63,972 nucleotides of DNA from Arthrobacter sp. 131MFCol6.1 (lineage in GTDB: Bacteria > Actinomycetota > Actinomycetes > Actinomycetales > Micrococcaceae): the NCBI RefSeq assembly GCF_000374925.1, contig NZ_KB895557.1, forward strand, positions 1 through 63,972. Direction: 5' to 3'. The position numbers and the translations under genes were made by a program. The notes under the pieces were generated by a model, which saw only the letters and a program-made list of their open reading frames with translations, was not told where the DNA came from and made no database searches. This document shows positions 23,893-32,583 of this stretch, piece by piece (the stretch's first letter is position 1; each line of letters starts with the position of its first letter).

Positions 23893-25802
23893 GCATGGAC
23901 CGGGTCGCCTGGAGCTCCCTCTACAACATCACCCGCGCCTCCAGCGGGTCCAAGCCGTTCTCGAAAGAGACCCTGAAGCGCGTGTTCAGTTTTGCCCGCC
24001 CCCACCGCGGCAAGCTGATCGCGTTCGTACTGCTGTCCATCGTGATGGCCTTCCTGGCTGTCGCCACCCCGGTCCTCGCCGGGCAGGTAGTAGACGAGAT
24101 CATTGCCCACGCGGAGGCCTCAACCGTGATCTGGCTGGCCGTCCTGATCGCCATCGTCGCGGTGGCCGAGGCGGGGCTGGGCCTCGTGACGCGCTGGCTG
24201 TCCTCCACGATCGGCGAAGGCGTGATCGTGGACCTGCGCACGAAGGTCTTCGACCACGTCCAGAAAATGCCGATCGCCTTCTTCACCAGGACCCGGACCG
24301 GGGCCCTGGTCAGCCGGCTGAACAACGATGTCATTGGCGCGCAGTCGGCCTTCGCCGGCACGCTCTCCGGCGTGGTCAGCAATGTCGTGGCCCTGGCGCT
24401 GACCCTCGCGGTGATGCTGAACAAATCGTGGCTTGTGACGGTGCTCGCCATGATCCTGCTGCCGATCTTCCTGATCCCGGCCCGCCGGATGGGCTCCAAA
24501 CTGGCCGATCTGCGGCGCGAAGCCGCCGAACACAACGCCACCATGGGCACCCAGATGACCGAGCGCTTCTCCGCGCCCGGTGCCACGCTGGTCAAGCTCT
24601 TCGGCCGCCCGGACGAGGAATCCCGCGAGTTCGCCCTCCGGGCCGGCCGCGTCCGGGACATCGGCGTCCGCACCGCCATGCTGCAGTTCACCTTCGTCAC
24701 GGCGCTGACGCTGGTCTCTGCCTTGGCCCTGGCACTGGTCTACGGCCTGGGCGGCTGGCTCGCGCTCGAGGGGCAGCTGGCCGCGGGCGACGTCGTGGTG
24801 CTCGCGCTGCTGCTCACCCGCCTGTACGCGCCGCTCACGGCACTTTCGAGCGCGCGGGTGGAGGTCATGAGCGCCCTGGTCAGCTTCGAGCGCGTCTTTG
24901 AGATCCTGGACCTCAAGCCGCTCATCCAACAGAAGCCGGATGCGGTGGCCTCCCCGCCGGGTCCGCTCTCGGTGGAGTTCGACGACGTCCGCTTCGCCTA
25001 CCCCTCGGCGGAGAAGGTCTCGCTGGCCTCCCTGGAGGACGTGCTGACCCTGGACACCCGCGGTGGCGAGGAAGTGCTGCACGGCATCAGCTTCCGGGTG
25101 GAACCGGGCCAGACAGTGGCCCTCGTCGGCTCCTCCGGAGCGGGCAAGTCCACCATTGCGCAGCTCCTGTCGCGCCTGTACGACGTCGACTCCGGCGCCA
25201 TCCGCTTCGGCGGCACCACTCCCGGCACGGGCGTGGACGTCCGCGACCTCACGTTCGACTCGATGCGCGCGACCCTCGGCATGGTGACGCAGGACGGTCA
25301 CCTGTTCCACGAGAGCATCGCCTCCAACCTGCGCTTGGCCCGCCCGGAGGCCACCGAAGAGCAGATGTGGGATGCGCTGCGGCGTGCCCGGCTCGAAGAC
25401 ATGATCCGGTCCCTGCCCGATGGGCTGGACACCGTGGTGGGGGAGCGCGGCTACCGGCTCTCCGGCGGCGAGCGGCAACGCCTGACCATCGCCCGCCTGC
25501 TGATCGCGCAGCCGCGGGTGGTCATCCTCGACGAAGCCACCGCCGCGCTGGATTCGACCAACGAGGCCGCCGTCCAGGAGGCGCTGGGCGCCGCGCTCGA
25601 AGGCCGTACCGCCGTCGTGATCGCCCACCGTCTCTCGACGATCCGCGCGGCGGACGCGATCCTGGTGGTGGAGGACGGCTCAATCGTGGAGCGCGGTACC
25701 CACCGGGAGCTCCTCGCCGCCGAGGGCCGCTATGCGGAGCTGTACCGGACGCAGTTCTCCGAGGCCAGCGCGGTCGCCCAGGAGGCCGTGCCCGGCTACT
25801 GA
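23889..25802 (+). CDS. ABC exporter, fused permease/ATPase half-transporter
   Basis: A 637-residue half-transporter. Six membrane helices lie in about residues 35-320 (KLIAFVLLSIVMAFLAVATPVLAGQVVDEII is helix 1). The ATPase domain follows: Walker A GSSGAGKST near 415, Q-loop MVTQDGHLFHESI, signature LSGGERQR, Walker B VVILDEATAALD, and H-loop AHRLSTI. It would act as a homodimer exporting lipid, peptide or drug. ATGA coupling to the ABC-F gene makes a resistance or efflux pair plausible. A ~15-residue insert at LASLEDVLTLDTRGGEEVL before Walker A is unusual but in-frame. Confidence 0.92.
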   Translation: MSMDRVAWSSLYNITRASSGSKPFSKETLKRVFSFARPHRGKLIAFVLLSIVMAFLAVATPVLAGQVVDEIIAHAEASTVIWLAVLIAIVAVAEAGLGLVTRWLSSTIGEGVIVDLRTKVFDHVQKMPIAFFTRTRTGALVSRLNNDVIGAQSAFAGTLSGVVSNVVALALTLAVMLNKSWLVTVLAMILLPIFLIPARRMGSKLADLRREAAEHNATMGTQMTERFSAPGATLVKLFGRPDEESREFALRAGRVRDIGVRTAMLQFTFVTALTLVSALALALVYGLGGWLALEGQLAAGDVVVLALLLTRLYAPLTALSSARVEVMSALVSFERVFEILDLKPLIQQKPDAVASPPGPLSVEFDDVRFAYPSAEKVSLASLEDVLTLDTRGGEEVLHGISFRVEPGQTVALVGSSGAGKSTIAQLLSRLYDVDSGAIRFGGTTPGTGVDVRDLTFDSMRATLGMVTQDGHLFHESIASNLRLARPEATEEQMWDALRRARLEDMIRSLPDGLDTVVGERGYRLSGGERQRLTIARLLIAQPRVVILDEATAALDSTNEAAVQEALGAALEGRTAVVIAHRLSTIRAADAILVVEDGSIVERGTHRELLAAEGRYAELYRTQFSEASAVAQEAVPGY

Positions 25803-25844
25803 GCCGGTGTTGGAGGCCGGTGTTGAAGGCTGGTGTTGGAGGCC
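25803..25844 (+). repeat. three 13-bp direct repeats after the ABC exporter gene
   Basis: GCCGGTGTTGGAG, GCCGGTGTTGAAG, GCTGGTGTTGGAG in tandem (25803-25841), then GCC. It lies between the exporter stop and the convergent Nudix gene; likely slippage-prone spacer DNA. Confidence 0.8.
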
Positions 25845-25860
25845 TCTGGCCTGTGCGGTC

Positions 25861-26271
25861 CTAGCCCGCGGACGGCTTGGCGGACAGGGCCGGCAGCACA
25901 TGGTCCGTCAGCAGCGGGGCGAGGTCGCCGGGCAGCTCGGCGGACAGGTCCAGCCAGCGGATCTCGGCGATTTCCGCCGACGGCCGGGCGCTCCACACCC
26001 CGGGCGCGGTGAAGACCGTGGCCTCGATCTGGGTGGCCGCCTCGTTGGCGGCATCCGCCAGCCAGCAGCCCAGCAGGTCCAGCCGGTCCGGGGCCAGCAC
26101 TATCCCCACTTCTTCCTGGAGCTCGCGCGCCGCCGCCTGGGCCGCCGTTTCGCCGGCCTCGGGTTTGCCGCCGGGGTGCATGAACTTGTCCGTGCCCCGC
26201 TTCCGGACGGTCAGGAGGCGCCCGGAGCGATCGAAAACACAGACCGCGGAGACGACGATGCGCGGGTTCAT
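25861..26271 (-). CDS. Nudix hydrolase
   Basis: A 136-residue single-domain Nudix protein. The Nudix box GGKPEAGETAAQAAARELQEEVGI (residues ~34-57, GX5EX7REUXEEXGU) binds Mg2+ and cuts a nucleoside diphosphate linked to another group. The preceding KRGTDKFMHPGGKPE fits substrate positioning in the MutT/ADP-ribose type group. The substrate is not predictable. It overlaps the DUF6314 gene by 4 bases, so both are read from one transcript. Confidence 0.9.
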   Translation of the reverse strand: MNPRIVVSAVCVFDRSGRLLTVRKRGTDKFMHPGGKPEAGETAAQAAARELQEEVGIVLAPDRLDLLGCWLADAANEAATQIEATVFTAPGVWSARPSAEIAEIRWLDLSAELPGDLAPLLTDHVLPALSAKPSAG

Positions 26272-26849
26272 CCGGCGCGCCCTGCATCCGGCGCGGCATC
26301 AGGGGCCGCGTCCGGCGTTACGCCTGGCCTTGGAACCGGAACTGGGCTTGGTCCTGCTCCTGGTGTTGCTTCCAGCCTGTGCAGGACGGACTCCAGCAGC
26401 TGGTCCTTGGCGGGGCCGGTGACATCCCAGCGATAGCCGCATTGGTCCGGTCCGCGGAACGTGTACGTCACACGGTAGGTGTCTGGGTCGCACCAGTGCT
26501 CGTCCTGGTTGGCCTGCCCGGCAAAGCCCATGCGGTGGAAGGGGCGGCCGTCCGGGAAGTACACGTCCAGGACCTCGGGGGTGTCCGCCGGCCGCAGCAG
26601 ATATTCGCGGCTCGCCGGGCCGGTGAACGGCGCGCGGTCCAAGGGTGCCCAGCGCACGATGCCTTCTTCACGCCACCACAGGCCGCCGTCGTCGTGGGCG
26701 GTGAAGCGTACGACGCCGGTGAAGGTTCCGCTGATCCCGGTGCTGCGGTCCAGCAGGGTGCGGTCGACGGACCAGGAACCGCGCAGGTAGGCGCGGAGGT
26801 CAAAGTCCGGACCCGTGTCCGGGGTTTCGTCCGGGGCAGGAATGTTCAA
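26268..26849 (-). CDS. DUF6314 family protein
   Basis: A 193-residue protein of the DUF6314 family: LRAYLRGSWSVDRTL near the start, SGTFTGVVRF, WWREEGIVRW, VYFPDGRPFHRM, DEHWCDPDTYRVTYTF and YRWDVTGPAKDQ. The fold is probably a lipocalin-like beta barrel; function is unknown. The C-terminus is a Pro/Asp/Ala repeat (PDAAPDAAPDAG). The only available start is TTG at 26847-26849, one base after the tRNA-Arg 3' end, so the GAGGG of the tRNA acceptor stem is the only Shine-Dalgarno-like sequence. Nudix follows with a 4-base overlap. Confidence 0.8.
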   Translation of the reverse strand: MNIPAPDETPDTGPDFDLRAYLRGSWSVDRTLLDRSTGISGTFTGVVRFTAHDDGGLWWREEGIVRWAPLDRAPFTGPASREYLLRPADTPEVLDVYFPDGRPFHRMGFAGQANQDEHWCDPDTYRVTYTFRGPDQCGYRWDVTGPAKDQLLESVLHRLEATPGAGPSPVPVPRPGVTPDAAPDAAPDAGRAG

Positions 26850-26850
26850 G

Positions 26851-26923
26851 TGCCCTCGATTGGAATCGAACCAACGACACCGGCTTTAGGAGAGCCGTGC
26901 TCTATCCACTGAGCTACGAGGGC
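26851..26923 (-). tRNA. tRNA-Arg (anticodon CCT)
   Basis: On the minus strand the gene folds as a complete cloverleaf: acceptor GCCCTCG/CGAGGGC, D arm GCTC-AGTGGATA-GAGC, anticodon stem CGGCT/AGCCG with loop CTCCTAA (anticodon CCT, reads AGG), T arm GTTGG-TTCGATT-CCAAT. CCA is not encoded; the next bases are CTT. The DUF6314 TTG start abuts it. Confidence 0.97.
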
Positions 26924-27005
26924 GGGTATCCGCGGGCGGCCGGGGCCGGTCCGGTCGGACACGGATATAAGCATACAAGGTGAGCGCGCGTACTACGCTC
27001 TTGGC

Positions 27006-27803
27006 ATGACTGCAGGAACCGCCGAGCTTTCCGCCGGAGCCCTCTACTACCCCGATGTGGCCGCGACGAGGTTTTACGTCGGGGCCCTGGCGAAGCTGAG
27101 CGTGTTGCAGTATTTCGTGGCCGAGGCGGCTGTGATCGGCGCCTGGGCGGGGGCGGAGCCATACAGCCGCCGCACGGGCTACATCAGCGACCTCGGCGCC
27201 GTGGCGTGTGGAGAGTTCTCCGGCCGGGACGTCTGCTCGCCGGCGCACCTGCTGATGAACGCGTCGTTTGTGGTCCAAGGCCTTGGCATGATGGTCGGCG
27301 CGCTGCTGCTCGGCTCGGCGCTCCTGTGCTGTGCCGCGCGAACCGGAGTGCCCCTCAGGCGCGGCCGGGTGCCGGGGCGGGCGCACGGCCGCGCGCGCTG
27401 GGGCGCGGGGGTGGTGGCAGCGGCCGCCGCCCGGCTGCTGACGGGCACGGCCGGGGCAGGAACGGTCATCGTGGGGCTGGTGCCCGAGGACGCGGGATCG
27501 GCCTGGCACGTGGCCGGTGCCCTGATGTACTTCGCCGCCGGGGCACTGGCGCTCCTGGTCCTCGGTTGGCTTTGGCTCCGGCAGACGCCGCTCGGGTGGC
27601 TCATCCTGGGCTGCGGGGTTGTGTCCCTGGCGGCGCTCATTGCGGGCGGGCTGACGGACATGCATGTGCCGGAACCCGGCACCCTGGAGCGGCTCATGGG
27701 CTATCCCATCACCGTCGGCGTCGCTGCGGCCGGTCTTGTCATCGCCCAGCGGGTCCAGCATGAACGCACGGTGCGCAAGCACGCCCGGGCCCAGGCCAAC
27801 TGA
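27006..27803 (+). CDS. DUF998 membrane protein
   Basis: A 265-residue integral membrane protein of the DUF998 family: about seven hydrophobic segments; an external loop RRTGYISDLGAVACGEFSGRDVCSPAHLLMNASFVVQG carries the family's conserved ISDLG and CSP..LMN motifs. The N-terminus is short and cytoplasmic; the C-terminus ends in a basic RKHARAQAN tail. Function is unknown. It stands alone, divergent from tRNA-Arg, and ends in a repeat-rich spacer. Confidence 0.82.
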   Translation: MTAGTAELSAGALYYPDVAATRFYVGALAKLSVLQYFVAEAAVIGAWAGAEPYSRRTGYISDLGAVACGEFSGRDVCSPAHLLMNASFVVQGLGMMVGALLLGSALLCCAARTGVPLRRGRVPGRAHGRARWGAGVVAAAAARLLTGTAGAGTVIVGLVPEDAGSAWHVAGALMYFAAGALALLVLGWLWLRQTPLGWLILGCGVVSLAALIAGGLTDMHVPEPGTLERLMGYPITVGVAAAGLVIAQRVQHERTVRKHARAQAN

Positions 27804-27859
27804 GGCGGGCCGGCTGGGGCGGGCCGGCTGGGGCGGGCCGGCGGTGGCGGGCCGGCCGT
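27804..27859 (+). repeat. four 14-bp GC-rich tandem repeats
   Basis: GGCGGGCCGGCTGG occurs twice exactly (27804-27831), then as GGCGGGCCGGCGGT and GGCGGGCCGGCCGT. It starts one base after the DUF998 stop. Confidence 0.85.
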
Positions 27860-27890
27860 GCAGGCCCTCAGGCCCGCGCGAGAGGGCCCA

Positions 27891-27916
27891 GGCCAGAGGG
27901 CCCGGGCCCTCTGGCC
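27891..27916. terminator. perfect 26-base palindrome between convergent genes
   Basis: The arms GGCCAGAGGGCCC/GGGCCCTCTGGCC are fully complementary with no spacer. It probably serves as a bidirectional terminator for DUF998 and the GH18 gene; it has no T tract. Confidence 0.55.
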
Positions 27917-27931
27917 CGTCGGGGAGGGCCC

Positions 27932-29527
27932 TTAGGGCGCCGGCGCCGTCGCGCTGGGAGCCGGGGCGGCGGTCGGCGTCGCCTGGGCCATGATCTTCAT
28001 CAGTTCCTCGTCCCGCAGCTTTGACCACGGCGACTCCGGCGATCCCTGCAGTGCAGCTTCGGGGCTGTCGGTCTGGGTCCACCATTTTGCTTCGAACACC
28101 CGGCCTTCGAAGAGCACCCGGGCGCCCTTGCGGTAGACGGTGGCCGGCTGCCAGGCCGGGGCAGTCCCGGCGGGTGCCGTCAACTGCGGCGTCGGCCGGT
28201 CAGCGGCCAGGACCGGACCGATAATGCGCCAGGGGGTCGCGGTGCCCTGCAGGACGGGGTTATCCGGGGTGTCGGCGCGGGTCCACCATTTGGCCTCGTA
28301 GACGTTCGAATGCCACACGATCCGCTCCCCGGCGGTGTAGGCAGTTTCCTCGGACCACACCGGGTACGGGCTGGTGGAGGGGTTGTCGCTGACGGCCGGG
28401 ACCGGCGTCTGCGGCGCTGCGGCGGACGGCGCAGCCGACGGGCTGGCCACGACACCCGCGCCAAGGATCGTGGCGAAGGATGAGCTTCCCTGGTCCACGC
28501 CGCTGCAGCCATCGGAAACCTTCGTGACGTCCGGGAAATTCTGGCTGCAGGTGCGGTCACGGTTCAGGGACCACATGGAAAGCCGGCCGATGCCGCGGGC
28601 ACTGGCGTAGGCGCTCAGTTCCTGCGCGTCCTTGAGCGTGAAGATCTCGCCGGCGACGTCGTTCTGGCCGATCATCGGCGTCAGGCCGACCTTGCGCCAC
28701 ACCGTTCCGCTGCCGAGTTCGGTGCCGGCGGCCCGGTACAGGCCGGTCAGTTGCTGATGGGTGGCTTCCGCGGCGGACACAGCGTTCTCGTACATGGACC
28801 GGCCCGGCAGCATGCTCCCGCCGTAGTCCATGGTCATGGCGTTCACCCCGGCAAGGTCGACGCCCGCGGTGATCATCTTCTGGACGGCGTCGCTGCCCGC
28901 CGCCGTGATGCCGTTGGGGTCCGCCGGCAGCGTCAGCCAGACGCTCAGGGACTTGCCCTCGCGCTGGCGGTCCTGCTGGAGCGCGGCGATGGCCACCGAG
29001 CGCCGCTGAAGGGCCGCGGGGTCGGACAGGGCCTCGCCTTCCACGTCGAGGTCGATGCTGTTGACCTGATAGCGGTCGACGACGGTCCGGTAGGCCGACT
29101 TGAGCTGGGCGGGATCGGTGCACGCAACGGCCAGCTCCTGGTTGGCCAGCCCGCCGAAGGACACCGCCACGGTGCCGCCAAGCTGCTGAAGCCGGGCCAC
29201 CCGCCGGTCCAGGTCCAGCGAGGCGGCGGCGTCCGAGAGGGAGTAGGCGGCCCCCCAGGAAGGCGAGCACGGATCCTTGGGGTCAGCCACCACAAAGGAC
29301 AGCACGACCTTTTCGGCTTCCTTGGACGCCGGGTCCTCGAATGCGTACCGGGGCGTCGCGGTGACATCGACGTATCCCGAGAAAACGGACGGAATGGCCT
29401 CGGCCGCCCGGACGTCCTGGAAGTTGCCCCATGCGGCGACGCCGCCGGCGGCGGCCGCCACCACGGCGCCGATGAGTACACCCAGCCGGACCACTGATAG
29501 TTTGCGGCCTGGGAATCGTTCGGACAC
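27932..29527 (-). CDS. secreted GH18 glycosidase-like protein with two CBM5/12 domains
   Basis: A 531-residue exported protein. After a short basic start there is a hydrophobic signal/anchor (VVRLGVLIGAVVAAAAGGVAAWG). Residues ~45-345 are a GH18 barrel: FSGYVDVT, GGTVAVSFGG, and the active-site strand NSIDLDVEG (NxxDxDxE, with Asn in place of the first Asp but the catalytic Glu kept), then MTMDYGG. Two chitin-binding CBM5/12 modules follow (both with VYEAKWWT or VFEAKWWT) separated by Pro/Ala linkers. It would cut beta-1,4-GlcNAc-type polymers. GTG at 29525-29527 follows AGGGGGA. It diverges from a polysaccharide synthase gene, so it may trim that polymer. Confidence 0.85.
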   Translation of the reverse strand: MSERFPGRKLSVVRLGVLIGAVVAAAAGGVAAWGNFQDVRAAEAIPSVFSGYVDVTATPRYAFEDPASKEAEKVVLSFVVADPKDPCSPSWGAAYSLSDAAASLDLDRRVARLQQLGGTVAVSFGGLANQELAVACTDPAQLKSAYRTVVDRYQVNSIDLDVEGEALSDPAALQRRSVAIAALQQDRQREGKSLSVWLTLPADPNGITAAGSDAVQKMITAGVDLAGVNAMTMDYGGSMLPGRSMYENAVSAAEATHQQLTGLYRAAGTELGSGTVWRKVGLTPMIGQNDVAGEIFTLKDAQELSAYASARGIGRLSMWSLNRDRTCSQNFPDVTKVSDGCSGVDQGSSSFATILGAGVVASPSAAPSAAAPQTPVPAVSDNPSTSPYPVWSEETAYTAGERIVWHSNVYEAKWWTRADTPDNPVLQGTATPWRIIGPVLAADRPTPQLTAPAGTAPAWQPATVYRKGARVLFEGRVFEAKWWTQTDSPEAALQGSPESPWSKLRDEELMKIMAQATPTAAPAPSATAPAP

Positions 29528-29734
29528 GGGGTCCCCCTTGTGCGTCTTTCGTTGGGCAGCCGGGCACGCGCCGGCAGCCGGCATCAGCTCGTGAAATTTC
29601 CGGGGTGTCTGATGTCCGGCAAGCCTCTGACCTTGCATTATCATAAGGGCACTCACCGGAACATTCCGGTGCGGCGTGCGGGTTTTGCCGTAGGCGCGCG
29701 CCAATATGCCGACTTTGCAGTCTTATGGGGACTA

Positions 29735-32080
29735 ATGCCAGATCAGCTTGTCTTGCCGCGCTTGGATTCGGAAAGCGCGACCACCGAACAAAAAGGTGCG
29801 GTCCGGCGCCGTCAATGGGGGGCAGAGCGGCGTTCCGAGCCGCTGTCAATTGTTCATCCGAGACCATCCCGGCGCAAAATAATCCTTGGCCGCCTGGGAA
29901 TTCTCACAACGCTGGCGGCTTGGGTAACGTACGTCATTTCCACCATTCTGAAAGAGCTCGCTGACAATCCCAATGCGGGTTTCAGGTTTCAGTTTGAGAC
30001 GGTTTCCTACCTCATTGTCGTAACATTTCTGACGTTTTCCGCCCTCATGTACCTGATGGCCCGGCAGGGCGCCCTGTACCGGTTCCGCGACCATGCCAGG
30101 GTGCCGCGCGGCGAGCTGGACCGGCACTTCGCCGAGTACTCCGAGGGCGTCACCGTGCTGGTGCCCTCCTATGCCGAAGAGCCCCAGGTAGTGCGGGCGA
30201 CGCTGTGGTCCGCAGCGCTGCAGGAGTTCCCGGATCTCAAAGTGGTGCTGCTGCTCGATGACCCGCCGCGTCCCTCGGACCTGGGTGACCGGGTCCGGCT
30301 GGACAAGACCCGAGCGCTGACCGACGAGATCGCCGCAGAGCTCAGCGTCCCGGCCGCGCGCTTCAACACTGCCCTGGCCGAATTCCGCAGCCGGGCAAAG
30401 GCGCACGGGCGCGGTACTGCGGCCGAGGTGGCCCTGCTGATCGCCGAATATGAGGCAGCTGCCGAGTGGCTCGAATCGATGGCCGCTGCAGAAACAGTGG
30501 AGGACCACGTCGATGAGTTCTTCGTCGACCTCGTCCTGATGGGCCTGGCCCGCGAGCTGAGGCTGGTGCTCCTGGGACTGAACGCTGCGCTGGCCCAGCA
30601 GACCTCGCCGCCGCGCACGCGGATCGAAGAGCTGTACCTCCGGCTGACCTGGATCTTCAACGTCTCCACCGAAACGTTCGAACGCAAGAAGTACGCGAGC
30701 CTTTCCCACGAGGCGAACAAGGCCATGAACCTCAACGCCTACATTTCGCTGATGGGCCACACCTGGCAGAAGGAAACCACCGCCGACGGCGTGGTCCTGC
30801 GCAAGGTGGGCGCCGGCGTCGTTCCTGACCTGGACGGCGAGATCATGGACGTCCCGGACACGACCTATCTGTTGACGCTCGACGCCGACTCGCTGCTTTT
30901 GCGCGACTACTGCCTCCGGCTGGTCTACTTCCTGGAATCGGCCGGCAACGAGCGCGTCGCGGTCACTCAGACGCCGTACTCCTCCTTCCGTGGGGCCCCC
31001 ACCCGCATCGAGCGGGTCGCCGGAGCCACCACTGACCTCCAGCACATCCTCCACCAGGGCATGACCTACTACGGTGCGACCTTCTGGGTGGGCGCCAACG
31101 CCGTCATCCGCAAACGCGCCCTGGAGGACATCGTCGAGGTGGAGACCTCCGGCGGATTCGAGGTCCGGACTTACATCCAGGACCGAACCGTCATCGAAGA
31201 TACGGAATCCAGCATCGATCTCGGCCAGCACGGCTGGACCCTGGTGAACTATCCGGAACGGCTCAGCTACAGCGCCACACCCCCGGATTTCGGCTCCCTC
31301 GTGGTCCAGCGCCGGCGCTGGGCGAACGGCGGCCTGCTGATCCTGCCCAAACTGTGGGTCCAGCTCCGCCAGCACCGGTCCGAGCGCCGCGCGATCCTGT
31401 TCCGGGAGGTGCTGCTGCGGGTGAACTACATGGCGTCCATCGCGTGGGCCAGCTTTGGCCTCGTCTTCCTCCTGGCGTACCCCTACGACAGCCGGCTGCT
31501 GAGCCCGATCGTGTTCATCGCCGCCCTGCCGTACTTCCTGGCCATGGGCAGCGACCTGCGCGACTGCGGGCACCGCTTCAGTGACATCCTCCGGATCTAC
31601 GGCTTCAACCTCGTGCTGCTGCCGGTCAACCTGGCGGGCGTGCTGAAATCGCTGCAACAGGCCGTCACAGGCGACAAGATTCCCTTCGCCCGCACGCCCA
31701 AGGTCAAGGACCGCACCGCCGCCCCGGCGATCTACGTCCTGACGCCGTACGCGATCGTCGCCTTCTCGCTGCTGACCGTATGGCGGGACGCGCAAGTGGG
31801 GAACTGGGGCAACGTGGCCTTCGCCTCCGTCAACGCCGTCCTGGCTGCGGGCGCGATCCGCGCTTACATTGGAGTCTTCAACTCCGCCGTGGATGTCTTC
31901 CTCGGGGTGGTTAACTGGCTGTATGTCAGTCCCAGGCCCAAGAAAGAGAAGGAGAGCCCCGTGATAGCCAAGACAGCCGAGGAAGTCGACTGGGAAACGA
32001 TTCTCTATCACGGCGACCGACGGCTGAACCGTGACCTCCGGGGCTCCGCCGACCGCCGCCGTCGAATTGCGGTCCGATGA
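29735..32080 (+). CDS. processive GT2 glycosyltransferase (cellulose-synthase-like)
   Basis: A 781-residue membrane glycosyltransferase. Two N-terminal helices (about residues 55-115) precede the GT2 domain: EGVTVLVPSYAEE, VVLLLDDPP, LTLDADSLL near 384, IEDTESS near 487 and QRRRW near 524 - the D,D,D,QxxRW set of processive synthases such as BcsA, PgaC and HasA. Four to five C-terminal helices would form the export channel. A long helical insert (about 190-320) separates the first two Asp motifs. There is no PilZ domain. ATG 29735 follows GGGGA. It overlaps the STAS-like gene by 4 bases. The polymer is unknown; a beta-linked hexosamine or glucan is likely. Confidence 0.88.
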   Translation: MPDQLVLPRLDSESATTEQKGAVRRRQWGAERRSEPLSIVHPRPSRRKIILGRLGILTTLAAWVTYVISTILKELADNPNAGFRFQFETVSYLIVVTFLTFSALMYLMARQGALYRFRDHARVPRGELDRHFAEYSEGVTVLVPSYAEEPQVVRATLWSAALQEFPDLKVVLLLDDPPRPSDLGDRVRLDKTRALTDEIAAELSVPAARFNTALAEFRSRAKAHGRGTAAEVALLIAEYEAAAEWLESMAAAETVEDHVDEFFVDLVLMGLARELRLVLLGLNAALAQQTSPPRTRIEELYLRLTWIFNVSTETFERKKYASLSHEANKAMNLNAYISLMGHTWQKETTADGVVLRKVGAGVVPDLDGEIMDVPDTTYLLTLDADSLLLRDYCLRLVYFLESAGNERVAVTQTPYSSFRGAPTRIERVAGATTDLQHILHQGMTYYGATFWVGANAVIRKRALEDIVEVETSGGFEVRTYIQDRTVIEDTESSIDLGQHGWTLVNYPERLSYSATPPDFGSLVVQRRRWANGGLLILPKLWVQLRQHRSERRAILFREVLLRVNYMASIAWASFGLVFLLAYPYDSRLLSPIVFIAALPYFLAMGSDLRDCGHRFSDILRIYGFNLVLLPVNLAGVLKSLQQAVTGDKIPFARTPKVKDRTAAPAIYVLTPYAIVAFSLLTVWRDAQVGNWGNVAFASVNAVLAAGAIRAYIGVFNSAVDVFLGVVNWLYVSPRPKKEKESPVIAKTAEEVDWETILYHGDRRLNRDLRGSADRRRRIAVR

Positions 32081-32583
32081 CGCTCGAGGCCCTGGCCGGG
32101 CCCGAAGGACGGATTCCGGAGGGGCTGCCGGACACGGCAGCGGCAGCCGGCGCCCTCCTGGGGGCGGCGGCGGTGGCCGCGGCCCGGGCAACCGACGGGG
32201 CGCCTGCCGACGGCGGTGCCGCCCGGAGCATCGGCGTGCGGATGATCGACGGCGGAATCATCGAGGTCCTGCTGCCCGCCAACCAGGAGATCGAGGGTCC
32301 TGAGGCGCGCATCGCCGGTGACATCGTCCGCACGCTCGCCGCGGGTCGGCGGATGCCGGTGCTCCTGGTGATCACTGGCGTCGTCGGTGTCAGCATGGAG
32401 GCCCGCCAGGTTTACAGCGGTTCCATAGCGGCGACGGCGTTCGCCCTGGTGGGCGAGAGCCCAGTGGACCGGGTCATTGCCCACTACCTCCTGCGGTCCC
32501 GAAGCGAGACGATCCCGGCCCAGTTCTTCACCTCAGAATCCGCGGCCGTCGAGTGGCTAAGGCAGTACACCCGTGAAGAATGA
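32077..32583 (+). CDS. STAS/SpoIIAA-like small regulator (DUF7793-like)
   Basis: A 168-residue soluble protein. The first ~65 residues are Ala/Gly-rich and probably unstructured. Residues ~70-165 (VRMIDGGIIEVLLP, RRMPVLLVITGVVGVSMEARQVYSG, FALVGESPVDRVIAHYLL, PAQFFTSESAAVEWLRQY) match the STAS/SpoIIAA-like actinobacterial family listed as DUF7793; this family often sits beside EAL-domain genes. STAS folds act as phosphorylation or ligand switches. Coupled between a synthase and a GGDEF-EAL gene, it may relay c-di-GMP state to the synthase; that is inference. Confidence 0.7.
   Translation: MTLEALAGPEGRIPEGLPDTAAAAGALLGAAAVAAARATDGAPADGGAARSIGVRMIDGGIIEVLLPANQEIEGPEARIAGDIVRTLAAGRRMPVLLVITGVVGVSMEARQVYSGSIAATAFALVGESPVDRVIAHYLLRSRSETIPAQFFTSESAAVEWLRQYTREE

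Noticed and set aside
29540..29734. 65-residue upstream extension of the GT2 glycosyltransferase
   Set aside because: The segment lies in the divergent promoter region, is not hydrophobic or conserved-looking, and ATG 29735 has GGGGA.
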